Source: Marinobacter caseinilyticus
GTDB lineage: Bacteria > Pseudomonadota > Gammaproteobacteria > Pseudomonadales > Oleiphilaceae
NCBI RefSeq assembly: GCF_011074955.1
Contig: NZ_WUQJ01000023.1
Span: 154,953 to 218,952 of the forward strand
Direction of reading: 5' to 3'
DNA length: 64,000 bases
Position numbers and translations under genes: made by a program. The notes beneath the pieces are model-generated. The model worked only from the letters and a program-made list of their open reading frames with translations, was not told the DNA's origin and made no database searches. Of the stretch, positions 18,143 to 27,383 are shown piece by piece; position 1 is the stretch's first letter, and every line of letters begins with the position of its first letter.

Positions 18143-19012
18143 TCAGGTAGTCACCACGGCACTGCAGATTACCTGAAGGCAACCGGCCTCACACCGCACC
18201 TCAAGCGGCGTCTCACCCATAATCTCGCCATCCGCAGTAACCGTTTTGGGCCGCCGGGTCTTGATGTCGCAGCGCACCCCTTTGAGATGAACAAGGGTCT
18301 CGCTTGTTTTAGGTGTTCGCCCCAATAGCCGCGTTAGCAGGAAAGCCAGCAACAGATGCGGAATTGGCCTCGGCCGAACCGCCACCACGTCCAGTTGCCC
18401 ATCGTTGGCTGTGGCCTGGGGAATGAAATGACCGCCACCATAGAATGCGCCCGTGGCAACGCCTATGGTTAACCAGCGCCCCTTTACCCACGCTTGCTGG
18501 CAGCGGATCGCGGCCCGGAAGCCGCGATAAGCCCGATACTGGCCGAGCAGAACCCGAGCATAGCCCAATCGGCCCCAACGTTGCTTGAGCTCACTGGTGG
18601 CTTCCCGCACGGGCCACGTGCCCATGCCGATATGGCAGACATTGAGGTACATCTGACCGTTAGCCCACGCCACATCCACCGGCCTTGTATGACCTTCGGC
18701 GATCAGGTCGCACAGCGCTTGCGGGTCCTCCGGCAGCGCCAGGTTGCGGGCAAAATCGTTTGCCGTCCCGGATGGCAATACCCCGAGGATGCCGCCCGTG
18801 GACAGACAGATGGCCGCCGTTTTATTGACCGTGCCATCACCCCCGGCCGCCAGTAACCAATCCCCGGCCTTCACCGAGTTCACCCAGGCGGTATCGTTCA
18901 GGTCACAGACCGACGGTTCAGCCAAGCCAGCCGCGGCCAGAAACGGACACCAAAATGTTTCGCCCCGGTCGCCACTGCCTGCTTGCGGATTTGCAATCAA
19001 CCAGATCGTCAT
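18143..19012 (-). CDS. Diacylglycerol/lipid kinase family protein
   Basis: 289-residue DAGK-catalytic-domain protein of the YegS/DgkB class. The ATP-binding loop is AAGGDGTVNKTAA (GGDGT at 57-61), followed by GVLPSGTANDFARNL, the classic second motif, and the C-terminal strand TVTADGEIMGETP carries the conserved DGE. It should phosphorylate a lipid such as diacylglycerol or phosphatidylglycerol on the cytoplasmic membrane face. The next gene, malY-like, lies upstream on the same strand about 60 nt away, so co-transcription is possible. Exact substrate cannot be told. Confidence 0.92.
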   Translation of the reverse strand: MTIWLIANPQAGSGDRGETFWCPFLAAAGLAEPSVCDLNDTAWVNSVKAGDWLLAAGGDGTVNKTAAICLSTGGILGVLPSGTANDFARNLALPEDPQALCDLIAEGHTRPVDVAWANGQMYLNVCHIGMGTWPVREATSELKQRWGRLGYARVLLGQYRAYRGFRAAIRCQQAWVKGRWLTIGVATGAFYGGGHFIPQATANDGQLDVVAVRPRPIPHLLLAFLLTRLLGRTPKTSETLVHLKGVRCDIKTRRPKTVTADGEIMGETPLEVRCEAGCLQVICSAVVTT

Positions 19013-19071
19013 AGGCTACGAACTCCTTTCGTTGCGGCACGGCTCCCACCGACGCGATGCCGCCCGCGCAG

Positions 19072-20256
19072 CTATCCGGCCGCAGGGTCAAGCGACGACA
19101 GGGCCACTCGCAGTCGATCCAGCGCGCTCATTAACACTGCCCTGGGCGCACCAATATTCATGCGCATAAAGCCACTGCCACCCGTGCCGAAGGTGACACC
19201 TGCGCTCAGGCCTATTTTCGCCTGTTTTATAAAAAAGGTCTTCAGGGCTTCGTCAGTGAGCCCCAGCTCCCGGCAATCCAACCACAACAGGTAAGTCCCT
19301 TCCGGCTCTACCAGGCGTATACCCGGCAACTGCCCGGCAACATAGTCGCGGACGAAATCACGGTTGGCCGCGACATAGCCGAGCAGTTGCTCAAGCCATT
19401 CGGACCCGTGGCGGTATGCCGCTTCAAACGCGGCAATGCTAAAGGGATTGCACTGAATCATGTGCAGGCGATTGAACACGGCTTTAAGCGCCGCACGATG
19501 GGTCGGGTCTGGCACGATCAGGCTGGAGAGTCCCAACCCGGGCACATTGAACGTCTTACTCGGTGCCACAGCAGTAATCAACTGATCCGCCTCGGTTGCC
19601 AGGGTTGCGAGCATAGTGTGAGGTGCCTGATCGGGGTACACCAGATCACAATGAATCTCATCGGACACCACCACGAGCTGGTATCGCCGGGCAATGGCCA
19701 ACACCGCCTGCAATTCCTCGCGCTGCCAGACCCGGCCCACCGGATTATGGGGCGAGCACAGGAACAGCATTTTTGCGCCGTCCCGGGCACAGGCCTCCAG
19801 ATGTTCCAGGTCCATCTCATAGCGGCCATCCCGCAACCGCAGCGGATTTTCGATCAGTCGCCGGCCGGTCAGCTCAACAGATGAGAAAAACGGGGCGTAC
19901 ACCGGTGGCTGCACAATGATGCCATCACCAGGGGCTGCAAACGCCAGAGCCGCAACGTGCAAGGAGGGCACCACGCCCGGCGCCATGACGATGGATGATC
20001 GTTCAACCAGGCAGTCAAAGCGCGTGGAATACCACTGGATCAAGGCATCGTAAAGGCTTTCCGGATACAGGGTGTAGCCATATATCGGGTGCCTGGCACG
20101 TTCGATCAGCGCGTCCGTCACGGCCTCCGGGGCCGGAAAATCCATGTCCGCCACCCACAGGGGTGTTACGTCGTCCGCCCCGAATACCGCCCGGCGAGCG
20201 TCATATTTGACTGCCTGGGTGTGTGCTCGGGAAACAATGCGGTCAAAATCCACCAT
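19072..20256 (-). CDS. MalY/PatB-type PLP C-S lyase
   Basis: 394-residue fold-type I aminotransferase-like enzyme of the MalY/PatB cystathionine beta-lyase group. Evidence: N-terminal PLWVADMDFPAPEAV, cofactor-binding VSDEIHCDLVY, and PLP lysine in TAVAPSKTFNVPGLG (Lys235 by the longer frame). Family members split cystathionine or other cysteine conjugates to a thiol, pyruvate and ammonia. The ATG at 20256 has AAGGAGG five nt upstream and is preferred over the TTG one codon earlier. MalY in E. coli also acts as a regulator; nothing here shows that. Confidence 0.9.
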   Translation of the reverse strand: MVDFDRIVSRAHTQAVKYDARRAVFGADDVTPLWVADMDFPAPEAVTDALIERARHPIYGYTLYPESLYDALIQWYSTRFDCLVERSSIVMAPGVVPSLHVAALAFAAPGDGIIVQPPVYAPFFSSVELTGRRLIENPLRLRDGRYEMDLEHLEACARDGAKMLFLCSPHNPVGRVWQREELQAVLAIARRYQLVVVSDEIHCDLVYPDQAPHTMLATLATEADQLITAVAPSKTFNVPGLGLSSLIVPDPTHRAALKAVFNRLHMIQCNPFSIAAFEAAYRHGSEWLEQLLGYVAANRDFVRDYVAGQLPGIRLVEPEGTYLLWLDCRELGLTDEALKTFFIKQAKIGLSAGVTFGTGGSGFMRMNIGAPRAVLMSALDRLRVALSSLDPAAG

Positions 20257-20683
20257 CAAAACCTCCTTTCAGGCAGGGTCAAAACCCTGGTTTGCGAACG
20301 CTCACAGCACCGACGGCCCCAGCAAACGCCAAATTCGTTACCTGCCCCCGAATCTATTAACGCTTACCCGGAATGGTCACTAAAATACTAACCAGCGGCT
20401 GTCAGGTGATTTCAATCACCTGACGCGGCACTCGAAGCGCCAAACACATTGAGAGACCCACAATACGCCTGCGTGACGAACACGTCAGCGCGATGGAACT
20501 TATTGAATGCCGATGTCTGCACTGATTGACTGGCATAGTCGCATTCTGGACTGCTGTATACTGGTCGAACTGCGATCAGACGTCGATAACAGGGCACGCG
20601 ACCGGTTGCTGACTGGCATTATACTGTACGGCTCACTGAGCTGTGCCGCCATGGCATGAATTCGATAAGCCAGTCAGGGCTGG
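20257..20683. other. Gene-free stretch with a large palindrome
   Basis: About 430 bp between the malY-like gene and the split histidine kinase. The main item is the palindrome at 20401-20424. A TATACT hexamer at 20555-20560 could be a -10, but no well-spaced -35 is found. Small frames inside show no family features. Confidence 0.5.
20401..20424. promoter_or_regulatory. Perfect 11-bp-arm palindrome, candidate operator
   Basis: GTCAGGTGATT (20401-20411) and AATCACCTGAC (20414-20424) are exact inverted copies with a 2-bp centre. The inner part, GTGA-N6-TCAC, fits the CRP/FNR-superfamily half-site geometry. It lies about 145 bp upstream of the malY-like start and 260 bp upstream of the kinase. 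No T-run follows, so it is not an ordinary terminator. Confidence 0.5.
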
Positions 20684-21810
20684 TTGCCGGGCATCGTTGT
20701 AGTGATGGTTGCGCTGCCGTTACTGATGGCCTGCTTTGTTGTGTTGCGAAACACCGGGAAGGTCCAGTTGACCGGCGACTTGTTCATCGCCGTCGCCGTT
20801 GGCCTGGTGCTCGCCACTGCCGTGACCGATCAGGGCCTGTTCTCACGCGTCCTGGTCTGGTTTGTCACCCTGCCACTGCTGGCCAATTTTATTGGTTATC
20901 GGCTGCGGGTCTTCCAGGTGATTGGCATTCTGGCGTCGGGACTCGTGGGGCTGTTGGTCAGTCATTACCTGGGCTGGCTGACACCTCTCGACGCCGAGGG
21001 AGAGATGGCAGGCCGGATGATGGCCACCATCGGTGCCATGGTGTTTACCGGGGCCATTGCCTACCAATATGAAGACTCCCGGTTGTTGGCGGAGAGTGCG
21101 CGCGCCCGGTTGGAAATGGAGCGTCGCAACTGGATGTCGATTGTCAGCCATGAACTTCGCACACCGCTGACCGCAATTCACGGGGCACTGTCGCTCCTGG
21201 ACGGCGGTGCCATTGAATTGGGAGGCAAACAGTCGGGCGCTATCGTCGCGATGGCGCGCAAAAATACCCAACGACTGATCGACCTGACCAACGCCGTGCT
21301 TGACGTGGAAAAACTCGAGCACGGGCCGTGCCATTGAAACTGGCTCCCCTGAATCTGGCAACAGTGGTCAACGAAGCCTGCGGCAACCAGCACTATTCCG
21401 CCATCGAGAAAGACATTGTTATTGCAACTGCGATCGTCGAGCGCGCCTGGATTACCGCAGACTACGATCAACTAATACAGGTATTTCAGAACCTGCTGTC
21501 CAATGCCATCAAGTTCAGCCCCAGGGACTCCGTGATTCGGGTGAACCTGAGTGAAACCGACCGTGGTTTCCGTGTCGATATCATCGATCAGGGTCCGGGT
21601 ATTTCGGCGGAGTTTGCCGGCCAGATTTTTGAGCGGTTTGCCCAGCCGGATACCTCCACAGGTCGCACCTACGGTGGCACGGGACTGGGACTGCACTTGT
21701 CCCGGTCCATTATCGTCAAGCTGGGTGGCCGTCTGGCGTACCGCAATGAGGAAACCGGCTGCCGGTTTTACGTCGAGCTACCCGGTACCGGAGACAACGT
21801 CACTCCTTGA
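20684..21810 (+). pseudogene. Membrane histidine kinase split by a frameshift
   Basis: The 5' frame (20684-21337) encodes about five membrane segments and a HisKA domain with His156 in IVSHELRTPLTAIHG, stopping right after VLDVEKLEHG. The 3' frame (from about 21328) resumes as VPLKLAPLNLATVVNEACGN and carries a complete HATPase domain (NLLSNAIKFSP, DQGPGI, FERFAQPD, GGTGLGLHLS). Joining them needs one extra base near 21323-21328 (GGGCC region), after which the protein reads through as a normal kinase of about 375 residues. So this is a recent single-base deletion or a sequencing error. The first frame opens with TTG at 20684 directly at a membrane segment and may also lack its true N-terminus. 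No paired regulator is adjacent. Its end overlaps the convergent dctD by 11 bp. Confidence 0.8.
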
Positions 21811-23152
21811 ATTCGGCTTTGTCCAGCCCGTGCTTTTTCATCTTGTCGTACAGGGTTTTGCGGGCCAGGCCCAACTGCAACATGGTGTCCTTGATACTGC
21901 CCTGGCAGACATTGAGCGCACTGACAATCGCCGAGCGTTCAAAACTGTCCATCATTTCAACCAAGGTCTGGCGGCCCGCAATGTCGGGTGCCATGGCGCC
22001 CGGATTTTCGGCCAGCGCCATCGGACCCAGCAACACATAGCGCTCGGCCAGGTTACGCAACTCCCGGACATTACCGGGCCAGTTGTGCTGCATCAGTTGC
22101 GCCGCCTGGCTCGCATCCAGCGGCACGCTCTCCCGGTCATACCGTGCGGCCGCAATCAGTACGAAGTGGTGAAACAGCAACGGCACATCGTCTTTACGCT
22201 CCCGCAGCGGTGGAATATCCACCTGCACCACATTGAGACGGTAATACAGGTCGGCCCGAAACTCGCCCGCATCGCTGAGCTTTTTCAGATCGGCCTTGGT
22301 CGCGGCGATTACCCGCACATCGACGTCAATCGAAGCATTGCTGCCCAGCCGCTCGACCTTTAATTCTTCCAAGACCCGAAGCAGCTTGACCTGCAACGGC
22401 AGTGGCATGCTTTCCACCTCGTCCAGGAAGAGCGTGCCCCGATGGGCGTGTTCAAATTTGCCGACCCGCCGTTTATCGGCGCCGGTGAAAGCACCGGACT
22501 CATGACCGAACAATTCGCTCTCGATCAGGTTTTCAGGCACCGCACCGCAATTGATCGCAACAAAGTTGTGGGTGCTGCGCTGACTGTTCTCATGGATATA
22601 CCGTGCAATCGCGTCTTTGCCCGCACCGGTTTCGCCACGTAACAGTATATTGGCAGAGGTGTTGAGCAGCGGCGTGATGGTGGACAACACCCGCTGCATA
22701 CCCGGCGAATCGCCCAACAACCGGGGCCCCGGCCGCGCCAACAGCTTTAACTGGGCCTTCAGGCGTCGGTTTTCGAGCGCCAGCTGGCGTTTTTCCAGCG
22801 CCCGTTTGAGCAGCTCGATCAACTCGTCATGGTCAAACGGTTTTTCGATGAAATCGTAAGCGCCCTGCTGCATGGCGGTCACTGCCGTGCTGATATCACC
22901 CTGTCCGGTGAGGATGATCACCGGGATGGCATCGTCCAGCGTCCGAACCGCCTGCAGTACCTCAAGCCCGTTCATGCCAGGCATGTTGAAGTCACACAAG
23001 ACCACGCCGGCGAACTCTGCCGACAGTTTTGCCAACCCGCTCTGGCCGTCCGCCACGCACTCGACCGCCAGTTCCTCCAGCGCCATGGTTTGCGCCATGA
23101 CCTGACGAATATCGGGATCGTCATCAATGAATACGATGGCCGGTGTGGTCAT
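21800..23152 (-). CDS. dctD: DctD-type sigma-54 response regulator
   Basis: 450-residue NtrC-family activator. Receiver domain with Asp54 in VLCDFNMPGMNG, then an AAA+ domain (Walker A GETGAGKDAI, the sigma-54 contact loop GAFTGADKR, Walker B TLFLDEVESM) and a Fis-type helix-turn-helix (SIKDTMLQLGLARKTLYDKM). Phosphorylated by DctB, it should open sigma-54 promoters of a carboxylate transporter. Its start overlaps the dctB stop by 4 nt. The TRAP-TAXI genes just upstream, with a sigma-54 promoter and tandem repeats, are the obvious target. The name follows the DctBD pattern; the ligand need not be a C4-dicarboxylate. Confidence 0.93.
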   Translation of the reverse strand: MTTPAIVFIDDDPDIRQVMAQTMALEELAVECVADGQSGLAKLSAEFAGVVLCDFNMPGMNGLEVLQAVRTLDDAIPVIILTGQGDISTAVTAMQQGAYDFIEKPFDHDELIELLKRALEKRQLALENRRLKAQLKLLARPGPRLLGDSPGMQRVLSTITPLLNTSANILLRGETGAGKDAIARYIHENSQRSTHNFVAINCGAVPENLIESELFGHESGAFTGADKRRVGKFEHAHRGTLFLDEVESMPLPLQVKLLRVLEELKVERLGSNASIDVDVRVIAATKADLKKLSDAGEFRADLYYRLNVVQVDIPPLRERKDDVPLLFHHFVLIAAARYDRESVPLDASQAAQLMQHNWPGNVRELRNLAERYVLLGPMALAENPGAMAPDIAGRQTLVEMMDSFERSAIVSALNVCQGSIKDTMLQLGLARKTLYDKMKKHGLDKAEFKE

Positions 23153-25005
23153 TCGGCTACTCCCCGCTTGGTTAGCGTTAAAACAAATTCAGCACCCGGG
23201 CCATCCACCCGGTTATTGCCGGTCAGACGCCCGCCCAGTGCATCGACTATCTGGCGCGAAATGGACAACCCGAGCCCCAGGCCCTGCTTCATTGATTTGG
23301 TAGTGAAAAACGGCTCGAAGATCTGCTCGGTGTTGGCCGGCAGACCAGACCCATTGTCCCGCACCCGGCAATGCCACTCGGTCTCGTCCCCCACGATTTC
23401 AATGCTGATCCGGGCAGAGTCCACCTGTTCCACCGCCTGCATGGCATTGGCGATCAGGTTGACCACCACCTGCTCGATGCGGATCAGGTCGCCATGACAC
23501 ATCACTGGCTCTGGCGGCCGTTGCCAGTCAATGTCAACGCCGTCGCTGTTGTCCTGGGCGGTGATGATTTTCAGTGCAGCATCCACCGAGGTGCGCAGAT
23601 CAACAGACGCTGGCGGCCCTTCCGACTTGCGGGCAAAGACCTTGAACTGTCGGGTCAGCTCGGCCATTTTCGTGCACAACAGGGTTATCTCCGCGAGGTT
23701 CGAGTCCACCATCTCGTGATTGCCCCGGGTCAAAAATTGCCGGCTGTTCCGGGCATAGCCCTGAATCGCCGTCAGGGGCTGATTCATCTCGTGGTTCAAG
23801 CCCGCCGACATCTGCCCCAGCACCGCGAGCTTGGCGGCCTGTATCAGTTCCTGCTGGGTTTCCTTGAGGCCTTTTTCCGCGATTTTGCGCTGCCGCACTT
23901 CTTCCAGCAACTGCCGGTTGGAGGCTTCCAGGTCCGCCGTCCGCTCGGTTACCCGGCGCTCCAGCTGTTCACCGCGCTGCGCCAGTTCGGCTTCCCTCCG
24001 GTAGCGCTCACGCAGGTACAGCCAGGTCAGAAACCCGCCCAAAAACAGCAGCAATCCCGCCACCATCGATTCGACCCGGGTCCACAACACCGACCGGGTA
24101 CCAATCATCACCTGCAGACTCCAATCCAGTTGAGGCAAAGGAGTATGAACGCTGAGGTATTCCCGGGACACATCACCGTCCGTAATCCGGATGCGCTCTG
24201 AGTCACCGGCCATCCCCATTGGCTGCCCCAGTTTCACGATCTTCATCGGCGCCAGAGAACGGTCGGGATAACGCTGCTGAATTTTGGCAAAGTTCCGGGC
24301 CTGATGGTCTGCCGGCTCAAAATTACGATACAACCAGTCAGGACGGCTGGCCAGGAAACTGATCCCATCCCCATCCAGCACGACCATTTCGGCATCGTTA
24401 TAGACCGCGGGGCGTTGCCATTGCGACTCAAGTTCATTGACCTGGACCTTGACCGCGATAACACCAAGGCGCTCACCGGCGTCGGTCATGATCGGGTGCG
24501 AGAAATACAGGCCACGCAAATCGGACTGAATACCCAGGGCAAAATAGAGCGACGCGCGCCCCGAGGCCATGGCCTGGTAGAAGTAGGGACGGAAGTCGTA
24601 GTTGCGACCGATAAAACTGCTTTCGAGGTCGTAATTGCTGGCGGCGATTGTCAGTCCGGTACGGTCCATAAGGTACACATCCGAGCTACCGACAATGGCT
24701 GCCATGCGCTTCATTTCTTTGTTGGCCTGCAGGATCAGACCGGCGTTTGCGGGCGATTCCAGGGTGGCCTGCAGCAATGGATGCTGGGCCATCAATTCCG
24801 GTATCGGCTGGTATCGTTTGAGCTCGTTGGCCACCAGTTGGCTGTAGCGGAAGGACTCCTCCCGGCTTTCACGCTCGACCGTCCGGTAGCCCAACCAGGC
24901 ACCCAATTGCCAGGACAGAATCCCGGTAAGCACAAACAGAATGGCGGCCCAAAATCGATAAGTCATGCTGGATCGTTCATGGAAGACAGACGTCAGGTTA
25001 GCCAT
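23149..25005 (-). CDS. dctB: DctB-type membrane sensor histidine kinase
   Basis: About 618 residues. One membrane helix near the N-terminus, a periplasmic double-PAS (dCache) sensor of about 260 residues, a second helix (GLLLFLGGFLTWLYL), a coiled-coil linker, then HisKA with the phosphorylated His in GQMSAGLNHEMNQPLTAIQG (about residue 405) and a HATPase domain (NLIANAMQAVEQ, DNGSGLP, GLGLGLSIS). This is the DctB plan: periplasmic detection of an organic acid and phosphotransfer to DctD. I choose the ATG at 25005 with AAAGG 7-9 nt upstream rather than the TTG at 25023. A 12-bp hairpin separates it from the permease gene. Confidence 0.93.
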   Translation of the reverse strand: MANLTSVFHERSSMTYRFWAAILFVLTGILSWQLGAWLGYRTVERESREESFRYSQLVANELKRYQPIPELMAQHPLLQATLESPANAGLILQANKEMKRMAAIVGSSDVYLMDRTGLTIAASNYDLESSFIGRNYDFRPYFYQAMASGRASLYFALGIQSDLRGLYFSHPIMTDAGERLGVIAVKVQVNELESQWQRPAVYNDAEMVVLDGDGISFLASRPDWLYRNFEPADHQARNFAKIQQRYPDRSLAPMKIVKLGQPMGMAGDSERIRITDGDVSREYLSVHTPLPQLDWSLQVMIGTRSVLWTRVESMVAGLLLFLGGFLTWLYLRERYRREAELAQRGEQLERRVTERTADLEASNRQLLEEVRQRKIAEKGLKETQQELIQAAKLAVLGQMSAGLNHEMNQPLTAIQGYARNSRQFLTRGNHEMVDSNLAEITLLCTKMAELTRQFKVFARKSEGPPASVDLRTSVDAALKIITAQDNSDGVDIDWQRPPEPVMCHGDLIRIEQVVVNLIANAMQAVEQVDSARISIEIVGDETEWHCRVRDNGSGLPANTEQIFEPFFTTKSMKQGLGLGLSISRQIVDALGGRLTGNNRVDGPGAEFVLTLTKRGVAE

Positions 25006-25017
25006 TGCGACACCTTT

Positions 25018-25046
25018 GGACAACCTGCAATGGCTGCAGGTTGTCC
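25018..25046 (-). terminator. Intercistronic hairpin before dctB
   Basis: GGACAACCTGCA (25018-25029) and TGCAGGTTGTCC (25035-25046) form a perfect 12-bp stem with a 5-nt loop, between the permease stop and the dctB ribosome binding site. No T-run follows on the minus strand, so it looks like an attenuating or mRNA-processing hairpin rather than a full terminator. Confidence 0.6.
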
Positions 25047-25056
25047 GCTGAGCAAA

Positions 25057-27249
25057 TTATGGCTGAGTCGCGGTCTGCGGGCCGCCAGTCTGTTTCTGCA
25101 GGAAGAACACCAGCGCGGCCATACCAATACCGGCCACGTCCGTCATCAGGCCACCTTCGATCATCAACAACGCCGCCGCTAACAGCAGCAGGCGTGCGAT
25201 CACACCGGCCGGCCGGTTGAGGAACCAGGCCTGGACCGCAGCCGACAGCAGGTACACACCGGCGGTCGCCGTCACCAATGCGCGGGCGATTTCCACCACA
25301 CTGGCGTCCATCAGCAACGCGCTGTTATAGAAGAACATGAATGGCACGATGAACGCCGCCAGCCCGATTCGGAACGAAGCCACCGAGGTTTCCATGGCGT
25401 TTGCCCCGGATATCCCGGCGGCGGCATAGGACGCCAGCGCCACCGGCGGCGTAATCGCCGACACCACCGCGAAGTAGAACACAAAGAAGTGCGCGGTCAG
25501 CGGCTCGATCCCCAGTTGCACCAAGCCCGGCGCCACCACCGAGGCGGCCACCGCGTAGGCGGCCGTGGTCGGCATGCCCATCCCCAACAAGATGGAAATG
25601 AACATGGCGAAGATCAGCGCCAGCAACTGGCTGGTCTCAGCCACACCCAGCAGCAGCGAGGAGAAACGCGCACCGACACCCGTCAGCGAAATAACCCCGA
25701 CGATGACACCGGCGCAGGCGCACACCACGATGATCTGGACCGACATATGGCTGGCCAGGTCGAGGGCCCGCAGAATCGCCCGAATGCCCATTTTATTGGG
25801 TGACAGCCAACTGACCACCGCCGCCGACACCGTCGCCAAGGTACCGGCCCGGATCACCGAATAACCCATAAACAGAGCCACAATCAGGATGATGATCGGG
25901 ATAAACAGGTACACCTGCTTGAGCAGCAGCTTTATCGACGGCAGCTCGTCCTTGCGCATGCCCCGCATGCCGGTACGAGCGGCTTCAAAATCCACCATGA
26001 AGTAGACCGAGGCAAAGTACAGGATGGCGGGAATAATCGCCGCAATGGCAATCTCGGTATAAGGAATACCGGTAATTTCGGCCATGATGAACGCACCGGC
26101 TCCCATGATCGGAGGCATAATCTGGCCCCCGGTTGACGCCGCCGCTTCGACCGCACCGGCAGAACGGGCCTTATACCCCACCTTTTTCATCAGCGGGATG
26201 GTCAGCGAGCCGGTGGATACCACGTTGCCAGCGCTGGTGCCGTTGATCATACCCATCAGGCCCGATGCGAAGATCGACACCTTGGCCGGTCCGCCGCGGG
26301 AGCGACCGGCGACAGCAAAGGCAAAGTTGACAAAATAGTCGCCCACTTTTGAGGCCTGCAGGAACGCCGCAAAAATAATGAACAGAATAATGTACGTCGA
26401 CGATACCGCGGTGGTAGGTCCCAACACGCCGGCATCGGTATAAACCTGGCTGAAAAACCGCTGGACCGACAGGCCCGGATAACCGAGAAAGCCCGGCAGA
26501 TAGGGTCCGGCAAACACATAAACCAGAAAAACCAGCGCAATAATAACAAGCGCCAGACCGGTGAGCCGGCGAGTCATTTCCATGATCAATCCGACCCCGG
26601 CGATGGCCGCGAAGGATATGCCGACCGGCGCAAACGAGGTGCCGGTACTCATGCGCAGAGGCGAGTTGTAGACCACCAGCAAATACGCGGCGGTGGCCAC
26701 GGAACACACGATCAGGACCAGGTCGGGCAAGCTGAATACCGACCGCTCACGCTGATGAAACCAGCTGGTGACAATGCCCAGGCCCGTGGCGACTAACAGA
26801 GGCCAGCCAAAGTGCCAGGTTTCGGTATCCACCGGAATTCGCAGCGCGCCTTCCTGCATGGTTTGATACATAAACACGGTTTGAACCAGCGCGTAGATGG
26901 CCGGTATCAGGAGAATTATGGCCGCCACGGACGTTAACCGATGGACAGACGATACTTGCCGGGTATTCGAGAAGCGGGCACCTGAAAACAGGATGTAGCC
27001 CAGGATCAACGCCCCACAGACGTGAACGATGCGAAACGACCAGGTTTCCAGTGGCGCCACGTTCAACGTGTACAAGTGAAACGACGAATACGCAATCGAC
27101 AGCAGTGCGACAAATCGAAGCAGCCCGGACGTGTACAGCCGGCGATTGGCCTCAACCGGTTCGTCATCCACCCCCTGAACCACCACGGCCTCAACGTGAG
27201 GAGACGCTGGTTCTAATTCAGACTCTTTTTCATTTTTTTCAATGGTCAT
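25057..27249 (-). CDS. TRAP transporter fused permease (DctQM type)
   Basis: 730-residue inner-membrane protein joining the small (four-helix) and large (about twelve-helix) TRAP permease subunits, the normal form in TAXI-type TRAP systems. Conserved large-subunit stretches include GLMGMINGTSAGNVVSTGSL, ASTGGQIMPPIMGAGAFIMA and FAMFISILLGMGMPTTAAYA. It uses a sodium or proton gradient to import the solute handed over by the periplasmic receptor encoded upstream. An N-terminal acidic tail of about 40 residues precedes the first helix. The gene lies between the TAXI receptor and dctB on the same strand. Confidence 0.93.
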   Translation of the reverse strand: MTIEKNEKESELEPASPHVEAVVVQGVDDEPVEANRRLYTSGLLRFVALLSIAYSSFHLYTLNVAPLETWSFRIVHVCGALILGYILFSGARFSNTRQVSSVHRLTSVAAIILLIPAIYALVQTVFMYQTMQEGALRIPVDTETWHFGWPLLVATGLGIVTSWFHQRERSVFSLPDLVLIVCSVATAAYLLVVYNSPLRMSTGTSFAPVGISFAAIAGVGLIMEMTRRLTGLALVIIALVFLVYVFAGPYLPGFLGYPGLSVQRFFSQVYTDAGVLGPTTAVSSTYIILFIIFAAFLQASKVGDYFVNFAFAVAGRSRGGPAKVSIFASGLMGMINGTSAGNVVSTGSLTIPLMKKVGYKARSAGAVEAAASTGGQIMPPIMGAGAFIMAEITGIPYTEIAIAAIIPAILYFASVYFMVDFEAARTGMRGMRKDELPSIKLLLKQVYLFIPIIILIVALFMGYSVIRAGTLATVSAAVVSWLSPNKMGIRAILRALDLASHMSVQIIVVCACAGVIVGVISLTGVGARFSSLLLGVAETSQLLALIFAMFISILLGMGMPTTAAYAVAASVVAPGLVQLGIEPLTAHFFVFYFAVVSAITPPVALASYAAAGISGANAMETSVASFRIGLAAFIVPFMFFYNSALLMDASVVEIARALVTATAGVYLLSAAVQAWFLNRPAGVIARLLLLAAALLMIEGGLMTDVAGIGMAALVFFLQKQTGGPQTATQP

Positions 27250-27353
27250 GATTCACCCAAACCCACTAGCATGCGGCCAGCGACCCGCTGACGGTAATCC
27301 GGAAACAGGGAACCCGGAAGCTCCCTGCCTTATCAGTCAATAAAAGCCGTTAA

Positions 27354-27376
27354 GCAGTGCCCGTAACGGACACTGC
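27354..27376 (-). terminator. Hairpin just after the TAXI receptor gene
   Basis: GCAGTG-C-CCGT at 27354-27364 pairs with ACGG-A-CACTGC (27366-27376), one mismatch and a tiny loop, beginning 8 nt past the receptor stop codon on the minus strand. A short T-rich run (CTTTTATTG) follows. It probably gives partial termination or 3' protection of the receptor mRNA. Confidence 0.5.
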
Positions 27377-27383
27377 CGAGCGG

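Noticed and set aside
21320..21337. Programmed frameshift in the split kinase
   Set aside because: No slippery heptamer or downstream pseudoknot is visible; a base deletion or sequencing error is simpler.
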